Source: a bacterium
GTDB taxonomy: Bacteria > Verrucomicrobiota > Verrucomicrobiia > Limisphaerales > UBA11358
Assembly (NCBI GenBank): GCA_021781185.1
Contig: JAJXXI010000168.1
Span: 1 to 6,117 of the forward strand
Reading direction: 5' to 3'
Length of the DNA stretch: 6,117 bases
In this document: piece after piece, positions 5,644 to 6,117 of the stretch
Layout: each line of letters opens with the position of its first letter
How positions within the stretch are numbered: position 1 is the stretch's first letter
Notes under the pieces: model-generated
Databases searched by the model: none
Seen by the model: the letters and a program-made list of their open reading frames with translations, nothing else
Told to the model about the DNA's origin: nothing
Translations under genes and position numbers: made by a program

Positions 5644-6117
5644 GTTTTCCTGGTTTGTTTTTGCCGGGCTTGATTTCAAATCCACTGTTTCTGGTTTCCC
5701 CTCTGCAAACAGGCGGTGAGGCAGGCTTAATTCAAATACGCAGCCGGATGGGGAATTGGTTTTCAATTCAAGGCCGGCGTCCAACTGATTGGCGAGCTGC
5801 TTGCTGATGGCCAGGCCGAGCCCGCTGCCGCCAAGCGTGGAATGGCACGGGATGAAAAGACGCGGTATCACGGGCGCGGGAATGCCTGTCCCCTGATCCG
5901 CCACCCGGCAACAGATACTGTTTTCCTCCCCGGCGAAATAAACACAGACACGACTTCCACGCGGCGTGACTTTGAGCGCATTGTGAACCAGGTTTTCCAG
6001 AATCAGGAGAATCAAATTGGCGTGGCGGTTCGAGAGATTGCCCGTTGCGTCCAGCAGGGTGAGCAAATGGACGCCGCTCTCCGCGACCGCCGAGGCCAGT
6101 TTTCCATTCAGCACATC
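5626..6117 (-). CDS. Sensor histidine kinase, C-terminal ATPase domain (partial)
   Basis: The frame is open to the right edge, so only the last 163 residues are visible; the sensor and phosphoacceptor domains lie outside. Numbering from the GTG codon at 6114, the HATPase_c domain shows an N box (Glu40-Asn41 through Asn45, ENLVHNALK). It also has a G1 box DQGTGIP (73-79) and a G2 region HSTLGGSGLGLAISKQLA (91-108). ATP-binding residues look intact. The HSTLGGSGLGLA form and the NALKVTPRG context suggest the NtrB/PAS-type kinase group, not the HAMP/OmpR-partner type on the left. A polar tail of about 30 residues follows the domain. The gene overlaps the propeller start by 8 bp. No regulator is visible on this strand; its partner is probably upstream, outside the window. 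The GTG at 6114 is not the true start, since the frame continues beyond it. Confidence 0.88.
   Translation of the reverse strand, partial: DVLNGKLASAVAESGVHLLTLLDATGNLSNRHANLILLILENLVHNALKVTPRGSRVCVYFAGEENSICCRVADQGTGIPAPVIPRLFIPCHSTLGGSGLGLAISKQLANQLDAGLELKTNSPSGCVFELSLPHRLFAEGKPETVDLKSSPAKTNQENEVSYV

Overview
The window looks like a chromosomal fragment from a moderately GC-rich, Gram-negative-type bacterium. The best guess is Verrucomicrobiota (Pedosphaera/Limisphaera-like). That inference rests mainly on the large secreted beta-propeller protein. It ends in a short 'FRLQSSDDLLTW ... QFYRA' module of a kind I associate with secreted proteins of that phylum. No rRNA, tRNA or universal marker gene is present, so the assignment is tentative.

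Layout. (1) Positions 1-608 hold no convincing gene. They contain a cluster of dispersed CGGCACTT-type short repeats (127-285), a good sigma70-type promoter (TTGACG, 17 bp, TAAAAT at 332-360) whose -10 lies in a 12-bp perfect palindrome, and a leader of about 240 nt. (2) Positions 609-2812, plus strand, form a two-gene operon with a 4-bp ATGA overlap: an OmpR/PhoB-type response regulator and a two-TM, HAMP-containing sensor histidine kinase. The kinase's extracytoplasmic domain carries a Met/His/Gly-rich tract. (3) Positions 2813-3461 are a convergent intergenic region with two strong hairpins (2966-3003 and 3114-3136) and one doubtful small ORF (3141-3425). (4) Positions 3462-5633, minus strand, encode a 723-residue exported protein with fourteen Ycf48/Asp-box (BNR)-like repeats of about 40 residues. 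(5) Positions 5626-6117, minus strand, hold the C-terminal ATPase domain of a second, unrelated histidine kinase. It runs off the right edge and overlaps the propeller gene by 8 bp.

How the parts may work together. The plus-strand pair is a standard two-component system: an envelope signal, then kinase autophosphorylation at His294, transfer to Asp51 of the regulator, then DNA binding. The palindrome and repeats at its promoter make autoregulation plausible. The minus-strand kinase and propeller genes appear translationally coupled, which suggests linked expression of a signalling kinase and an exported protein of unknown function. I see no clearly new system. The points most worth checking are the kinase-propeller coupling, the twin seven-blade repeat count, the Met-rich sensor tract, and the repeat-rich promoter region.
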